A DNA stretch of 57,462 nucleotides from Clostridia bacterium (GCA_017465465.1 JAFTWE010000045.1:1-57462), one strand, 5' to 3'; shown: positions 7,780-17,551, counted from the stretch's first letter. The notes: generated from the letters alone by a model not told the origin. Translations and numbers: made by a program.

Positions 7780-10700
7780 TTATTTCAAAAGGTAATCAAT
7801 AACATACATTCTGAAAATGTTGCAGGCTATTGTTGCAATTTTCATAACATATTCAAGGATGATTGAGAGAACATCTTCCTCTTCTTCAATTACAACATCT
7901 GCTGTGATATCGGCGGGCTCGTCGGTTTCAACACCTGAGCCGTCTTTTTCTATAGCAAATTTGTCAATGCAATTTACTTCATCACCGTCAACTGTGTAAG
8001 CGTTGAAGTAAAGCACGCCGCCGTCAATCTGAATTGAAGAGAAAATCTGTGTATCAACATCCACTGCCTTTGCGGCTCTCGGGAAAAGCTCGTCTGTTAA
8101 AGAAACATCCTTAACATTATAAACCTTAACACCTGAGCAACCGCTGATTGCATAAGATGTGCCTGTGGGGTTAACATAAGCTTCATAAACCTCGCCGTTA
8201 TGCTTGAGGTTAACTTTTTCTTCACTAACAACTTCGTTTGAGTCAATGGAATGTGTTCTCATATAAACGTGGTCGTGACCCTGAAGAACAAGGTCAATGC
8301 CAAGCTCAGGCATAAGCTTGCTGAGCTGTTCACGGGTTGTGATGATTTCACCATCATCATAATGTGAGCCGTTAGAATAAATTGCTTTATGAAGAGCAAC
8401 TATGTTCCAGTCAGCGTCGCTGTTTGCGATGTCTTGCTTGAGCCATTCTACCTGCTCGCTTTCTAAGCCGTTGGTGCTGTCAATTTCATTGGTATTGAGA
8501 ACTGAAACATGAACATTGTTGTAATCATAAGAGTAGTAAACACCTGTTGTTGTGTCCTGCTCAGGGGCATTCGGAAGAATGAAGTTGCCTGCCAATGAGT
8601 AATCGTCCATTTCCTCGTGGTTGCCGCTGACGGGCATAAGGTAGGTGCTCATAAGGTCATCTGATGCGGTATCAAAGAGCCATTGCCACTGATTAACATT
8701 CATTCCGTGGTCAACAAGGTCACCTGTGTTTACAATGAACTTTGCATCGGGATAAAGGTTAAATGCCTGTTCAACTGTGTTTGCCCAACCGCGGGTGTAT
8801 TGCTTAAGGTTTTGTGACTGGGGGTCACACATGTGGAAGAATGTAACCTCGTCACTGCCGTCGGCTGTTTCAACTGTGCCAACCTCGCTCCACCATCCGC
8901 GCTCGGTGTTACCTACACGGTAAACATATTTTGTGCCGGGCTTAAGGTCGGTGAGAGTAACTGTGTGGCGGTACATATTAAATGTGTAATTGAAAAGACC
9001 TGCAATGCCGATGTCGATACCCGGGTAATATCTTTCAACAAGCTCTTCTTCTGTGCTGATTGAGAATGATGCACTTTCGGTTGGAACACCTGTGAATTTA
9101 ACAGTTTTACCGATGTACTCATAGATTTCTATGTCAGTTGCTTCAAGAGTGCTTTTTGAAAACCAGCTGATATTAGCAGAAGTTTTGGAATCATCACCCA
9201 TTGTAACGCTCACCATTGTGGGAAGTCTGTAATTCTCACGGCTGACGATAGGTTCAATCTGCGCTGTGGAATATGTTACATCTGTGTCGGGGTTTGCAAT
9301 TGGGTCAGAATCAGTTGCAAAGTCTTCAAGGAAATACGCAATAACATGACCGATTGATTCAATCTGGCTGTCTGTGATATATTCTTCAATAAGAGTTTTT
9401 TCAAGGGCATCCTGAAGGCCTGTGTAGGGGAGAACGCCCAATTCAAAAATGGTGTCAATGAGGTTTTGGTAAGAGTAATCTCCGCGCAGGATAAATCCGA
9501 GAACATCCTGAACACCGTGACCTGCCATTTCACCAACATTTGCAGATTTGTCAAAGAGGGTATCAAGTCTGATTTCAAGCTTTGAAAGAAGAGCTTCATC
9601 AAGAATGTCATTTAAAACAATGTCAAGCAATGTGTCAAAGAGAATCTGAGCCTTGTCACCGTTTTCAAAGTTGTTGATAACATCCATAATGAATTCGTTT
9701 TCATCGGCTGTTTCAAGACCTGTTGAGTAATAATGCAAAACAGAGAGAATAACATCGTCTAATGTGCCCGGCTCAGTTTTACTGCCGAAGCCGTATTCTT
9801 CAATAAATTGGTCACAGGGAAGCTCTGAAACCTCGGTGGTAAGAAGCTTGTCAGCCACAGAGAAAATAAGCGCTTCAAGCTCTTCAGGGTTAGTGAGAAT
9901 GGTTTCTTCAATCTGCGCGCAAAGGTCTTCGATAAACCACATAAGATTATCTACTGAGAAGATGCTGTAGCCGCCAAGGCCGATGCCATCACCGATATAA
10001 GGTGAAAGGAAGCCGTCAAGAAGCTCTCTTACATCAAGACCCATTGTTTTAAGGAATTCAAGAATTCCGCCTGCCTCAATAATCTGAGGAAGGAATTCAT
10101 TGATATAGCCCATAGCCATACCTGTGAGGAAGGTTGCCATGTGAGGAGCGCCGTCTTCGGTTAAAGCTCCGCCGTAGCAACGCTTGAAAGCGGCTTTGTA
10201 AAATTCACCTTTTTCATAGGTTACGCCGTCAACTGAAATCGGATAGGTGTTGTCGGCGTATTCTGTTGAAAATGTTGCTTCGGTGTCATTATTCTGATAT
10301 GTTTTGAATTCAACATTCCTGTATTGGCAGGGGAAGCCTGTGAGTGACGGAGTTTCAACATCGTAGAGAATATTGCCGTCATCGCTCGTTACACTTGCGA
10401 TGTCGTGAGTGTGAAGATGGCCTGTGAAAGCAAAGTTAATGCCGTTGTCGGCAAAAATTTCGGCAACATTGAGATAATCATCAAGAACAAATGCACTTGT
10501 AACAGAAGGCTCAACCTTCATGTGAGCACCCATTCCGTGGTGAATCATAACAAAAGGCTCCTGACCGTTTCTTGTGGCTTCGTCAGCTTTTTCAAGAATC
10601 CAATCTAACTGCTCGTCGGTTACATAACCGCCTGTTTCGTTATCAGCGGTGTCGTTTGAATAAATGTTGCTGTCTACCACGATAAGGCGGTAATCTTCAT

Positions 10701-11286
10701 TCAAATCAACAACATAAGAAAGCTGACCGTGACCGTCATCGGTGGTTGGCTTAAACTCTTCTGTAGCCAAATCATAGCCGAGGTTTTTATAAACCTGACG
10801 GAATTCTGCGGCTGTGATTGAGCGAGCCTTTTCTTTAATATCGTTTTCATAAGTAACGCATTCTTTCATAATGTCGTGATTGCCGTTAATTACGATAACA
10901 GGAACACCGTAATCTTTTTCAAACTGTTCAAGAATCGAAGCGAGCTTAACATGACCGAGATATTCGCTGTCTTTGGTCAAATCACCGGGGATGAGCAAAT
11001 ATTCGGTGCCGTTTTCTTCTGCCTGCTCACCGATTGTTCTCAGCGCGGCGGCAAGGATAGCTTCTGATTCGTTATAAAGCTTGCCGTCATAGCTGCTGTC
11101 GGTTAACCAGGCGTCGCCCTTGTTACCCATCATTTCCTGCGGAAAAAGATGGATATCAGAAACAACAGCAAAGTTTATGCTGCCTGTTACTGAGCCTTTT
11201 TCAATAGCTGTGGCGGCAGGCTGAGCAAGGCAAAGCACAATAGCCAAAGACACGAGAACAGCCATAAGTTTTTTGAATTTTCTCAT
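7780..11286 (-). CDS. Secreted protein with two metallophosphoesterase domains (calcineurin-like plus purple acid phosphatase-like)
   Basis: The 1168-residue protein has a signal peptide (about 1-27). The first calcineurin-like domain (about 35-340) has VVSDIHLFP, IPGDLTKD, INGNHDIM, MIHHGMG and FTGHLHTHD. A long helical acidic region follows (about 340-640). Then come a fibronectin-like purple acid phosphatase N-domain (about 680-790; LTDLKPGTKYVYRVGN) and a second phosphoesterase domain with CDPQ, NTGDLVDHG, SGNHEE, ALHKAIYSNG and QGHDHVYMR. Both active sites look complete, so both halves may cleave phosphomonoesters or diesters outside the cell. The last 40 residues are acidic then hydrophobic and could tether the protein. 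It is transcribed alone from the promoter at 11337-11365. Confidence 0.85.
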   Translation of the reverse strand: MRKFKKLMAVLVSLAIVLCLAQPAATAIEKGSVTGSINFAVVSDIHLFPQEMMGNKGDAWLTDSSYDGKLYNESEAILAAALRTIGEQAEENGTEYLLIPGDLTKDSEYLGHVKLASILEQFEKDYGVPVIVINGNHDIMKECVTYENDIKEKARSITAAEFRQVYKNLGYDLATEEFKPTTDDGHGQLSYVVDLNEDYRLIVVDSNIYSNDTADNETGGYVTDEQLDWILEKADEATRNGQEPFVMIHHGMGAHMKVEPSVTSAFVLDDYLNVAEIFADNGINFAFTGHLHTHDIASVTSDDGNILYDVETPSLTGFPCQYRNVEFKTYQNNDTEATFSTEYADNTYPISVDGVTYEKGEFYKAAFKRCYGGALTEDGAPHMATFLTGMAMGYINEFLPQIIEAGGILEFLKTMGLDVRELLDGFLSPYIGDGIGLGGYSIFSVDNLMWFIEDLCAQIEETILTNPEELEALIFSVADKLLTTEVSELPCDQFIEEYGFGSKTEPGTLDDVILSVLHYYSTGLETADENEFIMDVINNFENGDKAQILFDTLLDIVLNDILDEALLSKLEIRLDTLFDKSANVGEMAGHGVQDVLGFILRGDYSYQNLIDTIFELGVLPYTGLQDALEKTLIEEYITDSQIESIGHVIAYFLEDFATDSDPIANPDTDVTYSTAQIEPIVSRENYRLPTMVSVTMGDDSKTSANISWFSKSTLEATDIEIYEYIGKTVKFTGVPTESASFSISTEEELVERYYPGIDIGIAGLFNYTFNMYRHTVTLTDLKPGTKYVYRVGNTERGWWSEVGTVETADGSDEVTFFHMCDPQSQNLKQYTRGWANTVEQAFNLYPDAKFIVNTGDLVDHGMNVNQWQWLFDTASDDLMSTYLMPVSGNHEEMDDYSLAGNFILPNAPEQDTTTGVYYSYDYNNVHVSVLNTNEIDSTNGLESEQVEWLKQDIANSDADWNIVALHKAIYSNGSHYDDGEIITTREQLSKLMPELGIDLVLQGHDHVYMRTHSIDSNEVVSEEKVNLKHNGEVYEAYVNPTGTSYAISGCSGVKVYNVKDVSLTDELFPRAAKAVDVDTQIFSSIQIDGGVLYFNAYTVDGDEVNCIDKFAIEKDGSGVETDEPADITADVVIEEEEDVLSIILEYVMKIATIACNIFRMYVIDYLLK

Positions 11287-11336
11287 AGATTTCCCTCTCT
11301 TTTACAAATAAATTTATTTTAAAAAAATACACAGAA

Positions 11337-11365
11337 ATTTTACCATAACAGAATATTCTTTTCAA
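11337..11365 (-). promoter_or_regulatory. Promoter of the double metallophosphatase gene
   Basis: On the minus strand, TTGAAA (11360-11365), a 17-base spacer and TAAAAT (11337-11342). An AGAGGGA ribosome binding site lies just before the ATG at 11286. Confidence 0.65.
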
Positions 11366-11400
11366 GGTTAAAAATAACTACATATTCCAAAAAATGTCAC

Positions 11401-11427
11401 AAAAAACGGATGCAATCTGCATCCGTT
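11401..11427 (-). terminator. Intrinsic terminator of the dehydrogenase gene
   Basis: A 10-bp perfect stem (11405-11414 with 11418-11427) with a 3-base loop; the minus strand continues into a T-run. Confidence 0.85.
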
Positions 11428-11432
11428 CAAAA

Positions 11433-12389
11433 TCAATATACATTATTCACGATTTTTCCGTCAAGAAAAGATTTAAGGTTTTCATAAGCTATTTTCACAA
11501 GTCTTTGCCTTGTTTCAAGCCCTGCCCAGGCAATATGGGGAGTAATAATACAGTTTTGGCACTTCAAAAGCGGGTTATCAGCTTTTGGAGGCTCTGACGA
11601 TAAAACATCCACACCTGCGGCGAAAATTCTGCCGTTTTTGAGGGCATCGGCAAGGGCGTCTTCATCCACCGAAGCACCGCGGGAGGTGTTAATGAGAATT
11701 GCATTCTTCTTCATTTTTGAAATAAATTCTGCGTTTACCATTTTCTCTGTCTGAGGGGTAAGAGGGCAGTGGAGCGAAACAATGTCGGAGCTTTTGAGCA
11801 ATTCATCAAGCTCAACAAATCTGAAATTTGTAAAATTCGGCTGAGGCTTTTTGCTTGGCACATAACAGAGAATGTTCATTTCATAAGCGTCTGCAATTTT
11901 TGCAACTGCTGAGCCGATTTTGCCGTAGCCGATAAGACCGATTATTTTGCCCTGAAGATTTATAAGCGGTGTTTTCCAAAAGCAAAAATCTCTGCAAGCG
12001 GTCCATTCACCGTTATGTACAGCCTCGTTATGAAGAGCCACATTGTTGTAAATCTCGGTTATAAGTGCAAAGGTGAGCTGTGCCACCGCCTGAGTTGAAT
12101 ATGTGGGAACATTGCAAACGGGGATATTTTTTTCTTTTACATAATCAATGTCAACCACATTGAACCCTGTGCTGAGAAGTCCGATATATCTGCACTTTGG
12201 TAATTGCTCAAGCACCTGACGGGGGAGAAGAGTTTTGTTGGTTATAACAATGTCGGCATCCTTTGCTCTTTCAACAGTTTTGTCAGCAGGGGTGTAGTCA
12301 TAAGCCACAAAATCACCGAGAGCTTCAAACTGCTCCCAGCTAAGGTCACCGGGGTTGGTTGTATAAGAATCAAGCATTACAATCTTCAT
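11433..12389 (-). CDS. D-2-hydroxyacid dehydrogenase (glycerate dehydrogenase/hydroxypyruvate reductase-like)
   Basis: The 318-residue length fits the family. The Rossmann domain has GLIGYGKIGSAVAKIA (about residues 150-165) for NAD(P). The later motifs LHCPLTPQTEKMVN, ILINTSRGASVDEDAL and PHIAWAG give the catalytic Arg, Glu and His of D-isomer-specific 2-hydroxyacid dehydrogenases. These enzymes reduce 2-oxoacids such as hydroxypyruvate or glyoxylate, or oxidise the hydroxyacid. The exact substrate is not readable. GGAG precedes the ATG, and a good promoter lies at 12420-12448. It is a single-gene unit. Confidence 0.88.
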   Translation of the reverse strand: MKIVMLDSYTTNPGDLSWEQFEALGDFVAYDYTPADKTVERAKDADIVITNKTLLPRQVLEQLPKCRYIGLLSTGFNVVDIDYVKEKNIPVCNVPTYSTQAVAQLTFALITEIYNNVALHNEAVHNGEWTACRDFCFWKTPLINLQGKIIGLIGYGKIGSAVAKIADAYEMNILCYVPSKKPQPNFTNFRFVELDELLKSSDIVSLHCPLTPQTEKMVNAEFISKMKKNAILINTSRGASVDEDALADALKNGRIFAAGVDVLSSEPPKADNPLLKCQNCIITPHIAWAGLETRQRLVKIAYENLKSFLDGKIVNNVY

Positions 12390-12419
12390 AAGTATCTCCT
12401 TGGCTGAAATTCTTCACTT

Positions 12420-12448
12420 AGTATAACATACATCAATGTTTTTTACAA
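12420..12448 (-). promoter_or_regulatory. Promoter of the hydroxyacid dehydrogenase gene
   Basis: On the minus strand, TTGTAA (12443-12448), a 17-base spacer and TATACT (12420-12425). Confidence 0.65.
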
Positions 12449-12467
12449 TAAAAAGCATAAAATAGTG

Positions 12468-12496
12468 TTGTTTTTTGTTGCAGATTATGTTAAAAT
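12468..12496 (+). promoter_or_regulatory. Promoter of the GH13-GH78 operon
   Basis: TTGTTT (12468-12473), a 17-base spacer and TAAAAT (12491-12496), about 30 bases before the GH13 start codon. Confidence 0.6.
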
Positions 12497-12530
12497 TTAC
12501 AAGTAACAAAATGAAAGGGAGTTTGTTTTT

Positions 12531-14207
12531 ATGGCAAATGTAACTAAAAGACCTTACAAAGAATACACCGTATATCAGATTTGGCCCCGCAGCTTCTGCG
12601 ACAGCAACGGCGACGGCATCGGCGACCTTATGGGCGTTTATTCAAAGCTTGATTATCTTAAAGATTTAGGCGTTGATGTTATCTGGTTTTCACCACTTTA
12701 TCCGTCACCTAATGCCGACTACGGTTATGATATTGCTGACTATAAGGCAATTAACCCTGAATACGGCACAATGGAAGATTTTAAGAAGGTTCTTGACGGC
12801 GCACATGAGCGCGGAATGAAAGTTCTTATGGACTTGGTTGTTAACCACACATCAAATGAACATTACTGGTTCAAAGAGAGCTTGAAGGGTGAAGATAACC
12901 CTTACCATTCATATTATCATTGGCGCAAGGGCAAGAGCGCCAAAAAGCCACCCAACAACTGGCTTTCTACCTTTGAAGGCGGCGCTTGGGAATATAACAA
13001 GGATTTAGACAAATATTATCTCCATGTTTTTGCAAAAGGTCAGCCTGACCTTAATATGGATAACCCCAAGGTTCGTGAAGAAGTTAAGAGCATTATGCGT
13101 TTCTGGCTTGATATGGGTGTTGACGGCTTCCGTGAGGACGTTATCACATTTATTTCAAAGCCCGAAAATTTCCCCAACGGCTTCCCGATTCCTGTTGCCT
13201 GCGGTATTGAACATTACAAAAACGGACCAAATGCTCACAAATATCTTAAAGAATTCCAGAAAGAAGTTCTTGATAAATACGATTGCTTCACCGTTGGTGA
13301 AAGCCCGATGATGACTCTCAAAAATGCTCTTCCTTACATCACAGAGGGTGATGACCAGGTTATGAGCATGATGTTCCACTTCCAGCATCACGAGGCAGAC
13401 TGCTTTATGACTGAATGGATTCATGTTCCTTTCAGCCTTAAAAAGCTTAAGAAAGCATTTTCAACCTGGCAGAATGCACTTTACGGCAAGGCATGGAACT
13501 CACTTTATCTTGATAACCATGACCACGCAAGAATTATCAACCGCTACGGTAATGTAAATTATCATAAAGAAAGCGGTAAGATGCTTGCTACAATGTGCTA
13601 TATGCAGAGCGGTACTCCCTTTATTTATATGGGTCAGGAAATCGGTATGCTTAATATCGAGCTTGACAGCGTTGATAAGTATAAGGATGTTCTTACATTC
13701 AACAACTATCACCTTGCTCAGAAGCTTCACTTAAGTGACAAAACATTCCTTAAGATGTGCCACCGTTCAAGCCGTGAAAATGCAAGAACTCCAATGCAGT
13801 GGAGCAAAGAGAAAAACGCAGGCTTTACAACAGGTGAGCCTTGGTTCTATGTAAATGATAACTACAAGAAAATCAATGTAGAAGACAGTCTTAAGGACCC
13901 CGATTCAATCCTTAACTACTATAAAGAAATCATCAGACTCAGAAAAGCTAATCCTCTTCTTGTTTACGGTGATTACAAAGAGCATTATAAATCATCAAGA
14001 AGCCTTTATGTTTATGAGAGAAATTATGAAGGCAAGCGTGCATTGGTTGTTTGCTCATTTAAAGAAAAGGGTGTTAACTTCAAGGCTCCTAAGGGCTTTG
14101 ACCTTTCAAAGGGCAAGCTTGTTCTTTGCAACTATAAGGATGCAAAGGTTACCGACAACGGCTTTGTAACAAGACCTTATGAAGCAAGAGTTTATCTTTT
14201 TGACTAA
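12531..14207 (+). CDS. GH13 alpha-glucosidase (oligo-1,6-glucosidase type), intracellular
   Basis: The 558-residue length is normal for GH13 subfamily 31 enzymes, which cleave alpha-glucosidic bonds in short oligosaccharides (isomaltose, maltose, sucrose isomers). It shows YQIWPRSFCDSNGDGIGDL, LMDLVVNHTS, GVDGFREDV with the nucleophile Asp (about 202), FTVGESPMM with the acid/base Glu (about 256) and YLDNHDHARI with the stabilising Asp (about 330). FRED replaces the common FRMD. No signal peptide, so it acts in the cytoplasm on imported sugars. AAAGGGAG precedes the ATG. The GH78 gene follows after 24 bases, probably in one transcript. Confidence 0.9.
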   Translation: MANVTKRPYKEYTVYQIWPRSFCDSNGDGIGDLMGVYSKLDYLKDLGVDVIWFSPLYPSPNADYGYDIADYKAINPEYGTMEDFKKVLDGAHERGMKVLMDLVVNHTSNEHYWFKESLKGEDNPYHSYYHWRKGKSAKKPPNNWLSTFEGGAWEYNKDLDKYYLHVFAKGQPDLNMDNPKVREEVKSIMRFWLDMGVDGFREDVITFISKPENFPNGFPIPVACGIEHYKNGPNAHKYLKEFQKEVLDKYDCFTVGESPMMTLKNALPYITEGDDQVMSMMFHFQHHEADCFMTEWIHVPFSLKKLKKAFSTWQNALYGKAWNSLYLDNHDHARIINRYGNVNYHKESGKMLATMCYMQSGTPFIYMGQEIGMLNIELDSVDKYKDVLTFNNYHLAQKLHLSDKTFLKMCHRSSRENARTPMQWSKEKNAGFTTGEPWFYVNDNYKKINVEDSLKDPDSILNYYKEIIRLRKANPLLVYGDYKEHYKSSRSLYVYERNYEGKRALVVCSFKEKGVNFKAPKGFDLSKGKLVLCNYKDAKVTDNGFVTRPYEARVYLFD

Positions 14208-14231
14208 TACTTAGCTCACGGATGTGATTTT

Positions 14232-16436
14232 ATGAGTTTAATTAAAAAAGCGGATTTTATCGTATCCAAAAAGGATTACGGTAAAATCTGCCCCTCATTC
14301 GCAAAAGAGTTTACCGCCAAAGGCAAGGTGAAAAAGGCCACTCTTCAGGCATCTGCTTTTGGTGTGTATAACGCTTATGTCAACGGCAACAGGGTAGGGG
14401 ATTATATCCTCGCCCCCGGCTGGACTGCATATCAGTCAAGATTGCAGTATCAGACTTATGATATCACCGGGCTTATTGCCGAAAAGAATATTATTGAAAT
14501 TAATCTCGGCTGGGGCTGGGCGGTTAATAACCTTGCCCACTTCGGCAAAATTCCGTGGAAGCCCCACGCGAACCAGCCTGTTTTGATTGCTGCCGTTGAA
14601 ATTGAATATGAAAATGGCGACGTTGACACAATTCTCACCGACAATTCCTGGAAGGTTTCAATGTCTGAGCTTCTTATGAGCCAGATTTATGACGGCGAAA
14701 TTGTTGACGGCAGAATAATCGGCGAAAGAAATTGGGAAGAGGTTAAAATTTTCCCATATCCCCGCGATATTCTCATTGAGCAAGAAGGCGAAATCATCAG
14801 AGAGATTGAGTGCCTTGACGCTAAAAAAATTATCACCACTCCAAAGGGTGAAACTGTTATCGACTTCGGTCAGGAAATTACAGGCTATATTGAATTTACT
14901 CCTATGGGTAAATACGGTGATATTATTGAAATTGACCACGCCGAGGTTCTTGATGCCAAGGGCAATTTCTATACAGAAAATCTTCGTTCTGCAAAAGCTC
15001 AGATTACATATATCTGCGGCGAAGAAAATAAAAAATATAAGCCTAACCATACATTTTTCGGCTTCCGCTATATCCGACTGACAAAGTGGTCGGGCGAAGT
15101 TGATAAGGCAAACTTCAAGGCTATCTCCGTTCACTCTGATATGAAGAGAACCGGTTATTTTGAATGCTCTGACCCGATGGTAAACCAGCTTTATTCTAAT
15201 GTAATCTGGGGTCAGCGTGATAATTTCCTTGATGTTCCTACCGACTGCCCACAGCGTGACGAGCGCCTTGGCTGGACAGGTGATGCCAATGTATTTTTCA
15301 AAACCGCGGCGATAAATTATGATGTTGAAAGGTTTTTCAAAAAATGGCTTCGTGACCTGAGAGCAGAGCAGTTTTATAACGGTGCTGTGCCTTGTGTTAT
15401 TCCGAATGTATTGAGAGATAATCCCACAGATGATTTCTTCAGTTCATCTTATTGGGGAGATGCTTCCTGCGTTATTCCGTGGGAAATGTATCTTGCCTAC
15501 GGTGATAAGGAATTCCTCAAAGACCAGTATTTCAGTATGCAACGCTATGTTGATTATATGCGAAATTCGGGTGAATGTGAATTTTTACACGATGATTTTT
15601 ATCATTACAGTGACTGGCTTGCTCTTGACGGAGTTTATGACTGCGAAGAAAATGACATAGATAAGGATTATAAAATAATCCTTGCAACAGGTGCTTATGC
15701 AGGCTCTGTTGATATTCTTATCAAAGCCGGTAAGGTTCTCGGTGTTGATGTGAGCGAATATGAAAAGCTTCACGAAAATATTGTTAAAACATACAACGAG
15801 CGTTTTATTATTGACGGTGACGTTAAATATAAAACACAGACAATGTATGTGGTTGCCATTCACTTTGGCTTGGTTAAGGATAAGGCTCTTTATGCAAAGC
15901 GCCTTGCAGATTTGATTAAAGCTAACGGTAACCGCCTTACAACAGGCTTTGTGGGTACTGCATATCTTATGCAGACTCTTACCGAAAACGGTTACACCGA
16001 TGTTGCATATTCACTTCTTCTTCAGCAGGAGTTCCCGTCATGGCTCTTCTCTGTGAGAATGGGTGCAACCACAATCTGGGAGCATTGGGACAGTATCCGC
16101 GAAGACGGCACAATGTGGAGCACAGAAATGAACTCCTTTAACCATTATGCTTACGGTGCAGTTGCAAGCTGGATGTACAGCACAATGGCGGGTATCAATT
16201 ATGATGAAAGCAACCCCGCTTATAAACACATCATAATAAAGCCCGAGCCTGATAAGCGTATCGGCTGGGTCAAGGCTTCACTTGACTCAAGAAGCGGTCT
16301 TATCAAATCCGCATGGAAATATGACGGTGATAAGGTCACATATAATATTTCAATCCCCGATGGTGCAACGGCCACAATTATTCTCGGTGATGACACTTAC
16401 GAAGTAAGCGGCGGAGATTACGAATATACCAAATAA
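14232..16436 (+). CDS. GH78 alpha-L-rhamnosidase, intracellular
   Basis: The 734-residue protein releases alpha-L-rhamnose from glycans or plant glycosides. Domains in order are an N-terminal beta domain with GVYNAYVNGNRVGDYILAPG (about 45-65), a second beta domain, an (alpha/alpha)6 barrel with DVPTDCPQRDERLGWTGDAN (about 334-353, catalytic acidic cluster) and TTIWEHWDSI (about 612-622, general base Glu), and a short C-terminal beta domain. It lacks the extra N-terminal beta modules of larger family members and has no signal peptide. The ribosome binding site (GGATGTG) is weak. The nearby rhaA gene could use the released rhamnose, a link inferred from proximity. Confidence 0.9.
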   Translation: MSLIKKADFIVSKKDYGKICPSFAKEFTAKGKVKKATLQASAFGVYNAYVNGNRVGDYILAPGWTAYQSRLQYQTYDITGLIAEKNIIEINLGWGWAVNNLAHFGKIPWKPHANQPVLIAAVEIEYENGDVDTILTDNSWKVSMSELLMSQIYDGEIVDGRIIGERNWEEVKIFPYPRDILIEQEGEIIREIECLDAKKIITTPKGETVIDFGQEITGYIEFTPMGKYGDIIEIDHAEVLDAKGNFYTENLRSAKAQITYICGEENKKYKPNHTFFGFRYIRLTKWSGEVDKANFKAISVHSDMKRTGYFECSDPMVNQLYSNVIWGQRDNFLDVPTDCPQRDERLGWTGDANVFFKTAAINYDVERFFKKWLRDLRAEQFYNGAVPCVIPNVLRDNPTDDFFSSSYWGDASCVIPWEMYLAYGDKEFLKDQYFSMQRYVDYMRNSGECEFLHDDFYHYSDWLALDGVYDCEENDIDKDYKIILATGAYAGSVDILIKAGKVLGVDVSEYEKLHENIVKTYNERFIIDGDVKYKTQTMYVVAIHFGLVKDKALYAKRLADLIKANGNRLTTGFVGTAYLMQTLTENGYTDVAYSLLLQQEFPSWLFSVRMGATTIWEHWDSIREDGTMWSTEMNSFNHYAYGAVASWMYSTMAGINYDESNPAYKHIIIKPEPDKRIGWVKASLDSRSGLIKSAWKYDGDKVTYNISIPDGATATIILGDDTYEVSGGDYEYTK

Positions 16437-16440
16437 AATT

Positions 16441-16470
16441 AAGAGAGAAGCTGCGGCTTCTCTCTTTTTG
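16441..16470. terminator. Intrinsic terminator after GH78
   Basis: An 11-bp perfect stem (16441-16451 with 16456-16466) followed by TTTTTG. It sits between convergent genes. Confidence 0.85.
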
Positions 16471-16471
16471 C

Positions 16472-17479
16472 TTAGAATTCGTAATTCGGTTTTACAATTT
16501 TACCTGTTTTTGCTGATTCAATGATTGCAAGGCAAACTTCAACTGTTTTTGCACCTTCAAGGGCATCTGTCAAAACCTTTTTGTCGTTGAGTATTGCGTC
16601 TGCAAAAACGGCAAACTCTTTAACTGCATTGTGGTTGTTAACCTCAACCTCGATTGTCTGCGGGTCCTGTGTAATGCCGTTTTCATCAGTTGTGAAAAGA
16701 GTCATTGTAGGCGAAGTATTGTCGCAGATGAGGGTACCCTTTGTTCCGTAAATTACGGTGCGCATTGTGTAATCTCTCTTGCATCCTGTTGAAACGAAAA
16801 CTTTTCCTGCGAGATTGTCGTCAAACTTCATAATTGCAATAGTTGCATCGTCATATTCAACCATTGGCAACAGCTTGTGTGTGCCATAAGCAAAAACCTC
16901 TGCAGGGTCACCCGCGAGCCAACGGATAAGGTCAACTGCGTGACATCCGCCGCCGATAACTCCGTGGCGTTTCGGGTCAGCTCTCCATTCTTTAAGGAAA
17001 GTCATATAATCATGAGCATATTCTGATTCTATAAAGTAAAGCTCGCCGAGTGTGCCTTCTTCGATGAGTTCTTTTGCTTTTTCAAAAGACGGGGTGAATC
17101 TGCAAATCTGACCAACCATAAATTTGCGGCCGGATTCTTCGGCTACTGCTATAATTTCTTTTACATCTTCTCTTGTAAGGGCAAGCGGCTTTTCGCAAAG
17201 CACGTGTTTGCCTGCTCTGAGTAAATCACAGCAAACCTTTTTGTGCTGCTGGTCAGGAATTGCAACTGTTACAACATCAATTTCATCGTTGTTTGCAATG
17301 TCCATATAATCTGTTACCCATTTTTCCTCGGGGATATTATATCTTTCACCGGCTGCTTTGAGTGTATCGGGATTGCTGTCACAAATTGCGGCAATTTCAG
17401 CACCGTAACCCATTGCACCTTCAACATGGCACATTCCGAACATCATTCCGATGTTTGCAACTTTTAAATTCTTTTTCAT
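16472..17479 (-). CDS. Gfo/Idh/MocA family NAD(P)-dependent oxidoreductase
   Basis: The 335-residue protein has the two-domain layout of glucose-fructose oxidoreductase/inositol dehydrogenase relatives. An N-terminal Rossmann fold is followed by HVLCEKPLALT (about residue 92-102), with the active-site lysine of the EKP motif, and RWRADPKRHGVIGGGCHAVD-type substrate residues (GGGCHAVDLIRWL, about 177-189). The nucleotide loop is unusual, IGMMFGMCHVEG instead of GxGxxG. Such enzymes oxidise or epimerise sugars and cyclitols; the substrate here is unknown. AAAGGAG lies upstream of the ATG. It is divergent from the AraC regulator, which may control it. Confidence 0.85.
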   Translation of the reverse strand: MKKNLKVANIGMMFGMCHVEGAMGYGAEIAAICDSNPDTLKAAGERYNIPEEKWVTDYMDIANNDEIDVVTVAIPDQQHKKVCCDLLRAGKHVLCEKPLALTREDVKEIIAVAEESGRKFMVGQICRFTPSFEKAKELIEEGTLGELYFIESEYAHDYMTFLKEWRADPKRHGVIGGGCHAVDLIRWLAGDPAEVFAYGTHKLLPMVEYDDATIAIMKFDDNLAGKVFVSTGCKRDYTMRTVIYGTKGTLICDNTSPTMTLFTTDENGITQDPQTIEVEVNNHNAVKEFAVFADAILNDKKVLTDALEGAKTVEVCLAIIESAKTGKIVKPNYEF

Positions 17480-17522
17480 ATTCTTCTCCTTTGCTTTTAA
17501 TATTCAATTTGTTTTTGAATAC

Positions 17523-17551
17523 TTGATGATAATAATATGTTGTGCTATAAT
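17523..17551 (+). promoter_or_regulatory. Promoter of the AraC-family regulator gene
   Basis: TTGATG (17523-17528), a 17-base spacer and TATAAT (17546-17551) in the 145-base divergent gap. No obvious inverted-repeat operator was seen. Confidence 0.6.

Noticed and set aside
12531..14207. GH13 member as trehalose-6-phosphate hydrolase
   Set aside because: Sequence alone does not separate treC from oligo-1,6-glucosidase, and there is no PTS or trehalose regulator nearby, so I kept the general call.
14658..15134. Open frame antisense to the GH78 gene
   Set aside because: It covers conserved GH78 sequence; no ribosome binding site or recognisable protein.
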